Position numbers and translations under genes: made by a program. Below the pieces are notes generated by a model. The model was given only the letters and a program-made list of their open reading frames with translations. It searched no databases and was not told the DNA's origin. Shown here piece after piece: positions 23,585-32,333 of a DNA stretch of 52,653 bases. Position 1 is the stretch's first letter. The number at the start of each line of letters is the position of its first letter. This stretch comes from DASWTL01 sp035575925 (GTDB lineage Bacteria > Bacteroidota > Bacteroidia > Sphingobacteriales > Sphingobacteriaceae): the NCBI GenBank assembly GCA_035575925.1, contig DATLXK010000069.1, positions 1-52,653 on the forward strand. The letters are read 5' to 3'.

Positions 23585-23881
23585 ATGATTATGATTACGC
23601 AAAACAAAAGACTTATCGGTATTATGTGTATAGTAGCAATTATATTGCTCATTCCATTAATAGCCATGCAGTTTACTGATGAAGTGAGCTGGACGCCGGC
23701 TGATTTTATTGTTATGGGTTTCTTATTGCTTGGCACCGGGCTTTTATGTGAACTTGCAATGAGGAAAGTGAAAAAAGCCAGCCACCGGATTGCTATATGT
23801 GGAGTGCTCCTGATAGCCCTGTTCCTTACCTGGGCAGAACTTGCTGTTGGTATCTTCGGAACACCGTTCGCTGGATCGTAA
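23585..23881 (+). CDS. Small membrane protein, three segments
   Basis: A 98-aa protein with hydrophobic segments at about residues 9-27, 40-60 and 67-88. The motif SWTPADFIVMGFLLLGTGLLCELAMRKV is one I recall from a conserved but uncharacterised family. AGGA lies ahead of the ATG, which is uncommon in this window. It stands alone behind a palindromic upstream site. Function unknown. Confidence 0.7.
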   Translation: MIMITQNKRLIGIMCIVAIILLIPLIAMQFTDEVSWTPADFIVMGFLLLGTGLLCELAMRKVKKASHRIAICGVLLIALFLTWAELAVGIFGTPFAGS

Positions 23882-24034
23882 AATGTAAAACCATGAAAGA
23901 AGAAGTAAGGGCATCAAATATAATCAGCTTGGGGTAGTTATTATCTGATTTACGTTGGGTGTCAGTGATTTTGGGGATATGATTGATCGGTTAAATTTAG
24001 CAGCTATTCTTAATTATGACGGTAGATCCCAAAC

Positions 24035-24223
24035 TAACGGTCAGGGCTTGGCGTTGTTGGGATATTTGAAAAACGTCCGCCGACAATTGAAGCCCAATAT
24101 TGTTTTAAAAGTTGAAGGTAAGAACTAAAGCTAAATTATTAACGTCGAGCCGAAACCGAAGCTGATAGCGAACTGCAGCCGATGTTTCAACCTCCTGCCC
24201 CAATAACGCCAAACCCCATGTTG
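24035..24223 (-). repeat. attC-like inverted repeat (left border of VanX unit)
   Basis: Left arm 24035-24061 (TAACGGTCAGGGCTTGGCG, then TTGTTGGG) and right arm 24198-24223 (CCCCAATAACGCCAAACCCC, then ATGTTG) pair over CCCAA(Y)AACGCCAA(R)CCC, then loosen into unpaired bases before the TAAC/GTTG ends. The arms enclose about 136 nt with no gene. It begins 10 nt after the VanX-like stop codon. The whole gap 23882-24232 holds nothing else that I can support. Confidence 0.6.
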
Positions 24224-24232
24224 CTTGCCGTT

Positions 24233-24913
24233 TTATTTGATTTCCCAAAATTGAATATTCCCAATACCATATGCCTTCCAATCCTTGTAATTGAAATGCC
24301 ACCATTCATTATCTTCTACCGTAAAACCATTGGCCTCCATTTTAGTTCTAAGCAAATCCCGCATCCTACGCTGTTCTGCTGTGCCGCCAGTATAGCTTGG
24401 ATAAGAACGTTCACTCATTTCATCATATTGACCCGTCATTTGGACTTCTTTTCCGGAAGCAATCTCGTATAAGCTTAAATCGATAGCACAGCCTCTGTTA
24501 TGCTTGGAGCCTTCTTTCGGGTTTGCTACAAACTCTTTATTTTCTTTAGACGTAATATCCCAAAATATTTTAGTGACACTCCAAGGACGATACCCGTCAA
24601 AAATGAGCAGTCCGTACCCCAACAGTTTTAATTCTTTATTTGCTTTAACTAAGTCTTCTGCCGCAGGTCGTTGCAAAAACGCCCTTGCTTCCTTGTAAAC
24701 CGGTCTGCCTACAAAATTATTGCTTGTAGCATATCTGATATCCAAGTGCATGGATGTATCCAGTTTCACTAACTCTATTAAATTGTTGGGTTTAAAAGTT
24801 CCTATTTCATGAGGGGGTTTTGTAGCACAACTATTAATTAAAACAAGACATATTACAGCAAGAGGGTAAATAAAGTTAGTTTGCATTGCGCAGCTAATCG
24901 AATTTGTTTTCAT
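24233..24913 (-). CDS. D-Ala-D-Ala dipeptidase (VanX-like) lipoprotein
   Basis: A 226-aa peptidase of family M15D. The N-terminus has a lipoprotein signal ending LVLINSC (Cys29, or Cys20 if Met10 is the start). Catalytic features are DGYRPW (R109), SKHNRGCAIDL (SxHxxGxxxD: H138, D145) and EWWH (E203, H206). By family knowledge it is a zinc dipeptidase that splits D-Ala-D-Ala, here anchored outside the cytoplasm, so more likely for peptide recycling or scavenging than vancomycin resistance. No vanHA genes are near. It is compactly packed between two attC-like repeats (10 and 36 nt), like a gene cassette. Confidence 0.9.
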   Translation of the reverse strand: MKTNSISCAMQTNFIYPLAVICLVLINSCATKPPHEIGTFKPNNLIELVKLDTSMHLDIRYATSNNFVGRPVYKEARAFLQRPAAEDLVKANKELKLLGYGLLIFDGYRPWSVTKIFWDITSKENKEFVANPKEGSKHNRGCAIDLSLYEIASGKEVQMTGQYDEMSERSYPSYTGGTAEQRRMRDLLRTKMEANGFTVEDNEWWHFNYKDWKAYGIGNIQFWEIK

Positions 24914-24948
24914 TATTTATTTGTTTTGTTGGTGTTTTAAATGGCATG

Positions 24949-25077
24949 TAACGGTTTCGGGCTTGGCGAAGGTGGCGATTTATTAGCACCAAACTTTCAA
25001 ACGAAGCACTTAAGTTTATATACCCAGAAAACTGTCCTAAGAAGCACTGAACCGCCACTTTTGCCAAACCCGTGTTA
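24949..25077 (-). repeat. attC-like inverted repeat (VanX / restriction border)
   Basis: Left arm 24949-24977 (TAACGGTTTCGGGCTTGGCG, then AAGGTGGCG) pairs with right arm 25053-25077 (CGCCACTTTTGCCAAACCCG, then TGTTA) in the blocks CGCCAC, GCCAA and CCCG, with mismatches between them and an asymmetric end. It belongs to the same family as the copy at 24035-24223 (shared TAACGG, GGGCTTGGCG, GCCAAACCC). It lies downstream of the type III restriction operon. The gap 24914-25218 holds nothing else visible. Confidence 0.6.
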
Positions 25078-25218
25078 CCAGCTGGCGTTCTCTTTGTCGT
25101 TGCTCGTCTGTCCATTGTTTACTGCTGTCTTGGTGGGTCGGCTTGGTGGCTCTTTTGGATTTTTTAGCGATGGATTATGCGCTGAAAAAAAATGCAAATG
25201 TGCCACCAAATGCGTTGG

Positions 25219-27777
25219 CTATATTTTTAATGTGTCCTCTAATGTTTTTTTACATTCGTTTTCGTTTGCATAGTTATAGAAAGGAACACCAGTAATTACA
25301 TAATTTTCTGTGTCAATTTTGATGGTCTTTTCTTCATCTCTTATTTGTTTTAAAAAGTCTTCTTTCCACTTGTCGTTGGCAATTAGGTGAGCACCTTTCG
25401 GCTCAATGAAAACTTGATAAGTTAATTCTTTGGCTTTTTTCTGTTTGCAGAATAAAACAAAGTCAGGTTCAAATGCTCTGCCTAATTTGTCTATGAGTTT
25501 AATTTCTCTTTCGTTTCGGATTAGGTAAATGTTTGTAAACTTTTCCTTTAGTCTTTCAAAGAGCCTTTTAAATAATTCTACAAATTTTTTCTCCTCGCTT
25601 GTTCCGTAGTTGGCATTGTAAACATACCAAGGTTCGTTGACTACAAATGCTTCTTGACCATCTGCTCTTTCGCTGTCTGTATGAACTTTAATTTCTTTGT
25701 CTTTAAAAACCTTGTGAACATATTCTTTGATGTAGTTAGAACCTTCAAACTCTGTCAAATTTGATTTTATTTCCGTTTCAACAGATTGCAAAAGTCCTTG
25801 AATGGCTGTTAAATAGTCAATGTTTGAAATGTTTGCAAGACGTGTTTTTGAACCATTGAAAGTAATTTCTAAACCACCCAAATAGTCCTTGCTGTCAATA
25901 AAGTTTGAAAGTGATGCTACATTAGGGAAAAACCTTTCTAAACTATCAAAATAGAAATATGGATTTTGTGCCAATGCAAAACGAATGATGTGTTTTGCAA
26001 TATCCGAAACTTTAATGTCTTTGATTTCCGTCTTTTCGGTTGTGGTTTCTTCCTCTTTACTAAATGCACTTGAAATTCTACCCGATCCTGATGAAAGCGT
26101 AAAATCAAAATTGCGTTTTGAAACACCTAAGTCCGCAAACGATTTTACATTGTTGTAACTTTTTTCAACTTTCTTGTTGTAAACTACTTTTCCACTCTTG
26201 TAAAATTCGGTTTCTTTAAAGTCAAGTTTTAAGGTAAGTTGCTTTGTTACCAATTTATCTTCATCCTCATAAATGCCCGATTCTACAAGTGCTTTCTTCA
26301 ATTCTGAAATGTAACGACTATCTTCTTTGGTATGGTAATAAAGTTCTTCGAGTATTTTCAAATCGTTGGCTGGGTCGTCATCATATTTTCTTGTGTATTT
26401 GTCTTGTCCTTCTTCTAAGGCAAACGGAAAATATCTTGCTCCTCGTCCAATTAGTTGTGCTTCTGAAAGTGTTGTTGCTCCAACTGTTGTATTTGTTCCT
26501 CCTGTATTTTGTCCTTCATACAAACGAACAATATCAAACAAATTCAAAACGTCCCAGCCTTCATTTAATTTTTGCACTGCAAAAACGGCTCTGATTGGGT
26601 TATTTTCATCTTCCAATGTATTTAGCAACAATTGGTTTTTTTCTGCTTCTTCATCATTGTTTGCACTGATGCAGTTTTCAAAACGGAAATTCGATTTAAT
26701 TCTCTTTGCAATTTCTGATGCTGAAATACTTTTGTTGTCGAAAAATGCAAAAGCCTTTTGAATTATTGAAACAGTTGCAGTTTTGCGAATTTGTTCAACC
26801 GTTTGTGCTGATAGTAAATCAATAAGATTGTGGAAATTAACCTTGTTTTGTTCCGATTCTTTAATTGTTTTCTTAGCCTTGAAAAGTATAACGGGCTTTA
26901 AATTGATGTTGTTGGCTGTTGCCAATTCTTGACGATACAAGTTTAAAATCAAGGCTTGAATAATGCGTTCTTGTTCGTCATATTGCGAACGAACCAAATT
27001 GATTTCTTTTGAATACTTATCAATTCTGAATTGAGCAAGGCCGTATTTGAAAATTACTTTGTCTTGATAGTGTTTTAACAATTCCGCTGTTTCCGTATCA
27101 ATTGTTGCGGTAAATTCCAATAGAATGTTGTCAAAATTAGACGCGTGAATCTTTTTCACTGTATCTTCCCAACTACCAAATAAATTACCAGACCTTGTGC
27201 CAGCTACTAAATGATGCGCTTCGTCTGCAATAAGCACCATTTGTTTGTCATTAAAATCTTCGTAGGTAACGCTATTTTCTTTGGTGTTGTTTAGGTCAAT
27301 ATGTAATTGCTGAATGGTCGTGAATTTGATATTGATGTTTTTATCATCAGCACTTTCAAATGTGTCTGTTTCTTTTATGTAAACCTCTTTTCCATCAATG
27401 ACTATTTTGTCATTAAACAAATATTTTGAAGCCTGTGGATTCAAAAAATTGTCTTTTGTTTTTTTAATAATGTTATTTGAGTTTACAAAAAATAAAAAGT
27501 TTCTAAAACCTTTTTCATACAAGTAAAGCATCAAGCCAGCCATTACTAGAGTCTTTCCGCTTCCTGTTGCCATATTATACAACAAATGAAGTGGTTTGTT
27601 GGGTTTGCCTTCAAAATTTTCATTGTACAACAACTGAAAACGCTGAAACGATTCTATTTGATAAGGCCTTTGCCCGTATCCCGGTTTTAAATTGTCCAAA
27701 ATATAATTTGGAACAATGATTTGAGCAATAACTCTTTTGCCAAATTCTTCAAGTATTTTTTCGTATAGAAATGCCAT
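25219..27777 (-). CDS. res: Type III restriction subunit Res (helicase-nuclease)
   Basis: An 852-aa superfamily-2 helicase. Walker A is ATGSGKT (70-76), Walker B is DEAH (185-188), with later helicase motifs FTATI and QLIGRGARYFPF. Near the C-terminus EPDFVLFCK and VFIEPKG form the PD-(D/E)xK nuclease core. Together with Mod it would translocate and cut DNA lacking methylation, protecting against phage. The ATG overlaps the stop of the BRO gene by one base. Fourth and last gene of the operon. Confidence 0.93.
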   Translation of the reverse strand: MAFLYEKILEEFGKRVIAQIIVPNYILDNLKPGYGQRPYQIESFQRFQLLYNENFEGKPNKPLHLLYNMATGSGKTLVMAGLMLYLYEKGFRNFLFFVNSNNIIKKTKDNFLNPQASKYLFNDKIVIDGKEVYIKETDTFESADDKNINIKFTTIQQLHIDLNNTKENSVTYEDFNDKQMVLIADEAHHLVAGTRSGNLFGSWEDTVKKIHASNFDNILLEFTATIDTETAELLKHYQDKVIFKYGLAQFRIDKYSKEINLVRSQYDEQERIIQALILNLYRQELATANNINLKPVILFKAKKTIKESEQNKVNFHNLIDLLSAQTVEQIRKTATVSIIQKAFAFFDNKSISASEIAKRIKSNFRFENCISANNDEEAEKNQLLLNTLEDENNPIRAVFAVQKLNEGWDVLNLFDIVRLYEGQNTGGTNTTVGATTLSEAQLIGRGARYFPFALEEGQDKYTRKYDDDPANDLKILEELYYHTKEDSRYISELKKALVESGIYEDEDKLVTKQLTLKLDFKETEFYKSGKVVYNKKVEKSYNNVKSFADLGVSKRNFDFTLSSGSGRISSAFSKEEETTTEKTEIKDIKVSDIAKHIIRFALAQNPYFYFDSLERFFPNVASLSNFIDSKDYLGGLEITFNGSKTRLANISNIDYLTAIQGLLQSVETEIKSNLTEFEGSNYIKEYVHKVFKDKEIKVHTDSERADGQEAFVVNEPWYVYNANYGTSEEKKFVELFKRLFERLKEKFTNIYLIRNEREIKLIDKLGRAFEPDFVLFCKQKKAKELTYQVFIEPKGAHLIANDKWKEDFLKQIRDEEKTIKIDTENYVITGVPFYNYANENECKKTLEDTLKI

Positions 27778-28613
27778 TACTTCAGTTTTTTGTTTTTATC
27801 ATCCAAAAGTTTCTTTGCCGAAATAGTGCTTACTACTTTTTTTCCTGTTTTTTCTTCTATTTCTTTTCGGGTATTGCCTGCTATAGTGCCGCCTTGTTCA
27901 GCAATTTTTTTATTTTCATCAAAGGTTTTTGGCTTTTTTTCTTTACTTATTTCTGTTGTGGTGGCTTCGGCAAGCATATTGAGTACCAATTCCAAATTGG
28001 TCATATTATCCCTTAAGTTTTCTTTTTTAAGGTCTTTGTGTTTTTTGTATTCTTTTACTGATAATCCACTCCAGGCTTTGGTTATTTCATCAGTAAGTAT
28101 TGCATATTCCTGTCCTTTTTGTACGCCTCTTTCATCCCATTCATCGGTAAGTTCTTTGCGTACTTCTATGCTTTTTAAGCGTTGGTTTATCCACTCTTTG
28201 CTATAACCCTTTTTTAAGTACGTGTTCATTAATCTATCGATGCCTATTTCCGGGTCTTCTATTTCGTCTATTCGCTCTCGGGCTACTTGGGCTATCCACA
28301 ATTTAAAAGGTTCTGCTTTGGGTGAAGGAACTGCTTGTATCAGTCTGAATAATTGTTCCGTATCGGCTACATCAGTCTCTCTCATTTTTCCGTCTTGTGC
28401 AATCATCTTCAAACCGTGAATATTTGTCACGGTTTCATTGCCTTCGGCTTTTAACCTTTGTTTTAGTTTACGCCAATAGGCTGCCACATCTACGCTGTTA
28501 GTAAGTATCTGTAGCACATCAACCACCGAAAAATACCATTTTTCCTGTTTATCGTTCCAAATTGAACGTACCTGCTTTTCTTCAAAAAGTTTTATAGAAG
28601 ATGGCTTTTTCAT
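27777..28613 (-). CDS. BRO-family (Bro-N) protein inside the restriction operon
   Basis: A 278-aa protein starting MKKPSSIKLFEEKQVRSIWN. A Bro-N-type domain fills about residues 1-110 (KWYFSVVDVLQILTNSVDVAAYWRKL, then DTEQLFRLIQAVPSPKAEPFK). A second part has GYSKEWINQRLKSIEVRKELTDEW and the C-terminus is Lys-rich. It resembles DinD/antirepressor-like proteins. A longer frame from 28673 would overlap mod, so the internal start 5 nt after the mod stop is preferred. Placed between mod and res, it probably regulates or assists restriction. Confidence 0.85.
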   Translation of the reverse strand: MKKPSSIKLFEEKQVRSIWNDKQEKWYFSVVDVLQILTNSVDVAAYWRKLKQRLKAEGNETVTNIHGLKMIAQDGKMRETDVADTEQLFRLIQAVPSPKAEPFKLWIAQVARERIDEIEDPEIGIDRLMNTYLKKGYSKEWINQRLKSIEVRKELTDEWDERGVQKGQEYAILTDEITKAWSGLSVKEYKKHKDLKKENLRDNMTNLELVLNMLAEATTTEISKEKKPKTFDENKKIAEQGGTIAGNTRKEIEEKTGKKVVSTISAKKLLDDKNKKLK

Positions 28614-28618
28614 ATTCT

Positions 28619-30607
28619 TTACTTTTTTAATTGGTAAAAATCTTTGGTTACTTTCATTTCCGCTTCTGTGCAAGCAAAGTCTTTATCGTTAAGCGATGAA
28701 AGATTTACATACAACTGGTTTTTGTCGAGAAATTCCACCAAATGTTGTTTCTGCTGGGCTAATGGCAAAGCTTTAAATTCTTCAATATGTTGTTCTTGCT
28801 TTTGCAAGTCCACATTATAGTTAAGAAAAGATTTTACTTTCATTTCTTCCCAAATCTTTAATAATGCTTTGCCGTCTTTGGATGTTTCAATTTGCTCAAT
28901 AAAGGTTTCATTGTATTTTTTGAGTTCAAGGTAAACGAATTCACCTCCGCCTATCCAGTTGACCGCTTTGGAAATTCCAGTTGCATCACCTGCGATTACA
29001 TTTTTCATTCTTGTAATGCTGTCATTATCTCCATAGTTTAACTGTTCCAAACCAATGTATTGTCTTTTTAGTTTATGGGCTGCGGCTGTTGTTGTCCCAC
29101 TTCCTAAATGATAATCAAGCACTATATCATTTTCATTGGTAGCTAATTCAATTATTTGTTTAATTAACTTTTCTGGCTTTTTACCATTTTTCAATTTTAC
29201 ACCACCCTCATTTGCAATACCAGCCCAAGAAATGTGATTCCAAAAATCTGTCAAGAGTTCAGTTACTTCCATTTTGCCATCAAGCTCTTGCATTTTATTA
29301 GAATAAAAAGCTAATGCACCGCCTTTGTATAAATACATTGTGCTACCATCTTCTCTTTGATATTCAATTACTTTTTCTTCATTCTTTGATTTTGTCATTA
29401 ACTCTTTTAGTTTCTCAGTGGGCTTATGAGGGTCACGGACACTTACAACATTTGAAGCGTTTTTATATGCAAAATCTTCTATCATAACTTTTATGATGCT
29501 ACTCCATAAATCACCATATTTTTTCTTGGCTTCCGCTTCGGTTGCAAAACCTGCATCGCTAATAACCTTTTCTTTTAATGGGGTAAATTTCCATTTGCTC
29601 ACATTATCATCTTTGTCAAGATATAAATTGTAGTTTGCATTGTAGCTTACAGGAACATACCCTTTTTTAAACTCAAACTTAGATTTGTTTTTAGTATAAA
29701 ATAGAATGTATTCCGTAACATCAATTGGTCCTGGATTTACTGTTTTAAATCCTGCTGGCGAAGCTGTTTTTATAGCGATTACTTGAACTTTATTTTCTTT
29801 CCCAAATACTTCATCTAAAAGCACATTGAGGTAACCTAATTGATGATGGTCAATGTGAACGTAGATAGCACCTTTGTCACTTAAAAGCGTAAGTGCCGCC
29901 TGAAGCCTATTTCTCATAAATGTCAACCAAGTAGATTGATTGAACGAATCATTGTATTTGAAAGCATCGCTTCCAGTATTGTATGGCGGGTCTATGTATA
30001 TTAGTTTTACTTGTCCAGCAAACTCCTCTTTTAATGTATGAAGTGCTAAAAGATTATTTCCTTTTATTATTAAGTTGTCTGTAATTATTCCCTTTTCGTT
30101 ACGGTTAAATTTTGCGATTGATTTTTCTCCTTTGTCTGTGTAGCGAATTGTATTTGTAAAAACCTTCGGTTCTAAAAGTTGGGTAATTTCATCTTGTGCA
30201 AGTGTTTCATTGAAAAATATTTCTTCTCGTTTGTCTTCTTCTCTGCTTTGTCCGCCTTCTAAAACACAGTCTTTAAAGGGCCAAACCAAAGCCACTTCAT
30301 TGCGTTGTTTTAAATATTTGCCGTCAATGTTTAGCCCTACTTTGTTTTTGTATGATGTGTAACTGTCGTTTAAATAATTTTTTTGCTCCAAAAACTGAAT
30401 AAACAAAGATTGGTTAAAGCACAAAACACCTGCCACTTGCAAAAAGAATTTTTCTTTTAGCGTTGGTTCGTCTAAAAGGTATTCAATAAATTCTGCATCG
30501 AAGTTTTGTGCTTTATTAATTACCACCCATTTTTTCAGTTCCCCGTTGTCGGTAACATAGTTGGGTTCTTTTTTAAGTTGCTTTTCGAGTGTTTCGTAAA
30601 GTTTCAT
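28619..30607 (-). CDS. mod: Type III DNA methyltransferase Mod
   Basis: A 662-aa adenine-N6 methyltransferase. Motif IV is DPPYNTG (206-212) and precedes motif I, DYHLGSGTT near residue 507, in the beta-class order typical of Mod. The region between (roughly 230-490) would hold the target-recognition domain. Mod sets specificity, methylates one strand and is needed for restriction. It starts within the stop of the XRE gene (ATGA overlap) and ends 5 nt before the BRO gene. Confidence 0.95.
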   Translation of the reverse strand: MKLYETLEKQLKKEPNYVTDNGELKKWVVINKAQNFDAEFIEYLLDEPTLKEKFFLQVAGVLCFNQSLFIQFLEQKNYLNDSYTSYKNKVGLNIDGKYLKQRNEVALVWPFKDCVLEGGQSREEDKREEIFFNETLAQDEITQLLEPKVFTNTIRYTDKGEKSIAKFNRNEKGIITDNLIIKGNNLLALHTLKEEFAGQVKLIYIDPPYNTGSDAFKYNDSFNQSTWLTFMRNRLQAALTLLSDKGAIYVHIDHHQLGYLNVLLDEVFGKENKVQVIAIKTASPAGFKTVNPGPIDVTEYILFYTKNKSKFEFKKGYVPVSYNANYNLYLDKDDNVSKWKFTPLKEKVISDAGFATEAEAKKKYGDLWSSIIKVMIEDFAYKNASNVVSVRDPHKPTEKLKELMTKSKNEEKVIEYQREDGSTMYLYKGGALAFYSNKMQELDGKMEVTELLTDFWNHISWAGIANEGGVKLKNGKKPEKLIKQIIELATNENDIVLDYHLGSGTTTAAAHKLKRQYIGLEQLNYGDNDSITRMKNVIAGDATGISKAVNWIGGGEFVYLELKKYNETFIEQIETSKDGKALLKIWEEMKVKSFLNYNVDLQKQEQHIEEFKALPLAQQKQHLVEFLDKNQLYVNLSSLNDKDFACTEAEMKVTKDFYQLKK

Positions 30608-30942
30608 TTTTTGGATTTCTTTTTATTGTATTTAATTTTCTCTTCTGCAACTTGCATTGCCTGTAAAGCCAAATCTTCGTCTTGAACTTCATAATATAGT
30701 TTGTCAGAAAGCCAAGCTATTATTACCTCGTTTTTTTGGTCTTTATAAAAGTTGGCAAGTGATTTTACTTGCTCTTTTGTCGGCATACGCTTGTCTTGCT
30801 CGATTTTGCTCAAAATTGTCGGGTCGATTGAAAGTTTCGCTCCAACTTCTCTAAGCAATAATCCTTTGCTTTCTCTTAACTCTCTTAAAATTGTCCCAAT
30901 TGTTTTCAATGTGCTTTGTTTTGACTTGACAAATATTGGCAA
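30604..30942 (-). CDS. XRE-family controller protein of the restriction operon
   Basis: A 112-aa protein with a Cro/C1 helix-turn-helix at about residues 14-70: LRELRESKGLLLREVGAKLS, then DPTILSKIEQDKRMPTKEQV. A Lys-rich tail follows. The stop overlaps the mod ATG by 4 nt. First gene of the operon, it likely acts as the C (controller) protein that delays or tunes restriction after entry into a new cell. Such proteins favour mobility of the system. Confidence 0.85.
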   Translation of the reverse strand: MPIFVKSKQSTLKTIGTILRELRESKGLLLREVGAKLSIDPTILSKIEQDKRMPTKEQVKSLANFYKDQKNEVIIAWLSDKLYYEVQDEDLALQAMQVAEEKIKYNKKKSKK

Positions 30943-31036
30943 ATATAAAACTAATTTTAAAAAGTCAGCCTAAAGTTTCCTCCAAATTTTCAACAGTCCA
31001 ATTGTCGGGTGGTGGGTGGGCTTCGGTGCGGTTGGG

Positions 31037-31100
31037 CAAAATTAAATGTGCTGCAATTTGGGTCGGCTTGTGCGTAGGCATTGCAGCTCTTTTAATTTTG
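31037..31100. repeat. Strong inverted repeat at the right border of the restriction unit
   Basis: Two 21-nt arms, 31037-31057 (CAAAATTAAATGTGCTGCAA, then T) and 31080-31100 (ATTGCAGCTCTTTTAATTTT, then G), pair at 19 of 21 positions around a 22-nt loop. It lies 95 nt upstream of the XRE controller gene. The flanking DNA (30943-31344) contains GGGTGGGCTTCGGTGCGG and no gene. It is less like the two repeats at 24-25 kb in sequence, but similar in layout. It may be a border of the inserted unit or a further attC-like site. Confidence 0.55.
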
Positions 31101-31344
31101 CGAAGCGTTGGCTTTTGTCGTTTTTTCTGACGGTTTCTGTTCGCACTGTCGGTCGTACTACACTAACTCCTAAGTATACGCAACTCCTGTTATTTCATGC
31201 AAACCATTAGAAGAAGGATAGAATACTAATATACAATTATTTAAGACTGCGTTTTTAAGCTTGTTCAACATAAACTGGCTAACAAAGTCAATATTTTTAT
31301 GTTAAATAGATCAAGTCTTAGATGAAGATGTAATCTTAAACAGG

Positions 31345-31698
31345 TTATATTTCTTCCCTTTTTACTAGTAAGAGCAGATCATTTTCAAGCATCAGATAAC
31401 CATATTCATAGCAGAAATAATATATACTGCCTTTTTGAGTTTCGTACGTATGGGTGTGGTAATTAAAATTAAACCCATCTTTTTGCAATGTGGCGTTTTT
31501 TATTCGTGCTTTACCTTCAGGATTATGCTTTTGAAGAAGTTGTCTGTTCTTTTTCAGTACCGCATTGATTTGTTTTACTACGGTTTCACTATCACTTTTA
31601 ATCCGGTTATTATAATTGCTGCGGCATTGGTCGTCACAAAACTTTTTATCTGAACGCCCTTTGATTACGGTTCCGCAATCCAAACAAACTTTTTCCAT
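31345..31698 (-). CDS. Zinc-ribbon protein of unknown function
   Basis: A 117-aa protein. The N-terminal ribbon MEKVCLDCGTVIKGRSDKKF, then CDDQC (CxxC...CxxxC, residues 5-28), resembles DUF2116-like zinc ribbons. The rest is a helical linker (VVKQINAVLKKNRQLLQKH) and a beta-rich C-terminus (YETQKGSIYYFCYEYGYLML). No enzyme motif. It lies alone between the accessory island and ssb, divergent from ssb. Confidence 0.75.
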   Translation of the reverse strand: MEKVCLDCGTVIKGRSDKKFCDDQCRSNYNNRIKSDSETVVKQINAVLKKNRQLLQKHNPEGKARIKNATLQKDGFNFNYHTHTYETQKGSIYYFCYEYGYLMLENDLLLLVKREEI

Positions 31699-31876
31699 AT
31701 ATTGAATTAAATTGTGACAGTACTAATCTATAAAATTATCCGTGTATAATCGTTTATATACGGATATAAATGTTTAACATCCGACTAAGATTTTTGAGTT
31801 GTTGCACTTTTGTATTGTCGCTGGCCGGTGGTCGGTCAGTGTTCGTTAACTAACAGAAACTTAATTTTTTAAGATC

Positions 31877-32209
31877 ATGAGCAATTTAAGAAACAGTGTA
31901 CGTTTAATGGGTAATGCAGGAAACACTCCTGAGGTAAAGATCATTAATGAAAAACAAAAGGTAGCCCGTATAAATATGGCTACGAATGAAAGCTACCGCA
32001 ATGCAAGCGGGGAACGTGTAGAGCAAACCCAATGGCACCAATTGGTATTCTGGAATAAACAAGCTGAACTGGTAGAAAAATACCTGGAGAAAGGCAGCGA
32101 GTTTACGGTTGAAGGAAAATTAACTTCTCATAGTTATGTGGCTAAAGATGGCCAGAAACGCTATGTAACCGAGGTAGTGGTTAATGAGATTATCTTCGGT
32201 AAGAAATAG
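31877..32209 (+). CDS. ssb: Single-stranded DNA-binding protein
   Basis: A 110-aa OB-fold protein: LRNSVRLMGNAGNTPEVKII, TNESYRNASGERVEQTQWHQLVFW, AELVEKYLEKGSEFTVEGKL and DGQKRYVTEVVVNEI. It is shorter than the housekeeping SSB (about 150-180 aa) and lacks the acidic C-terminal tail that recruits partner proteins. It is therefore probably a secondary SSB, found in many Bacteroidota. A terminator follows at 32219-32254. Confidence 0.9.
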   Translation: MSNLRNSVRLMGNAGNTPEVKIINEKQKVARINMATNESYRNASGERVEQTQWHQLVFWNKQAELVEKYLEKGSEFTVEGKLTSHSYVAKDGQKRYVTEVVVNEIIFGKK

Positions 32210-32218
32210 GTAATAACT

Positions 32219-32254
32219 AATACCCGGCGTGACTGTAATGGCCCACCGGGTATT
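32219..32254 (+). terminator. Hairpin terminator after ssb
   Basis: AATACCCGG (32219-32227) pairs exactly with CCGGGTATT (32246-32254) around an 18-nt loop, 10 nt after the ssb stop. There is no long T run afterwards. Confidence 0.55.
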
Positions 32255-32312
32255 AAATTAATGTTAACAAATAAAATTCATTACACAATTAATTAATCTA
32301 GGGATATCACTT

Positions 32313-32320
32313 TATATTTG
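32313..32320 (+). promoter_or_regulatory. -7 box before the porin gene
   Basis: TATATTTG matches TAnnTTTG and lies 13 nt before the porin ATG at 32334. TGGC and GCCA (32321-32334) form a small hairpin around the start of transcription. No clear -33 box. Confidence 0.45.
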
Positions 32321-32333
32321 TGGCTATAAAGCC

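Noticed and set aside
24233..24913. Vancomycin resistance (vanX) gene cluster
   Set aside because: No vanH, vanA/B or vanRS-like genes lie nearby, and the protein has a lipoprotein signal, so a general D-Ala-D-Ala dipeptidase role is more plausible.
28614..28673. Longer start for the BRO gene at 28673
   Set aside because: It would overlap the mod gene by 55 nt and adds a segment unlike the family; the ATG at 28613 sits 5 nt after the mod stop.
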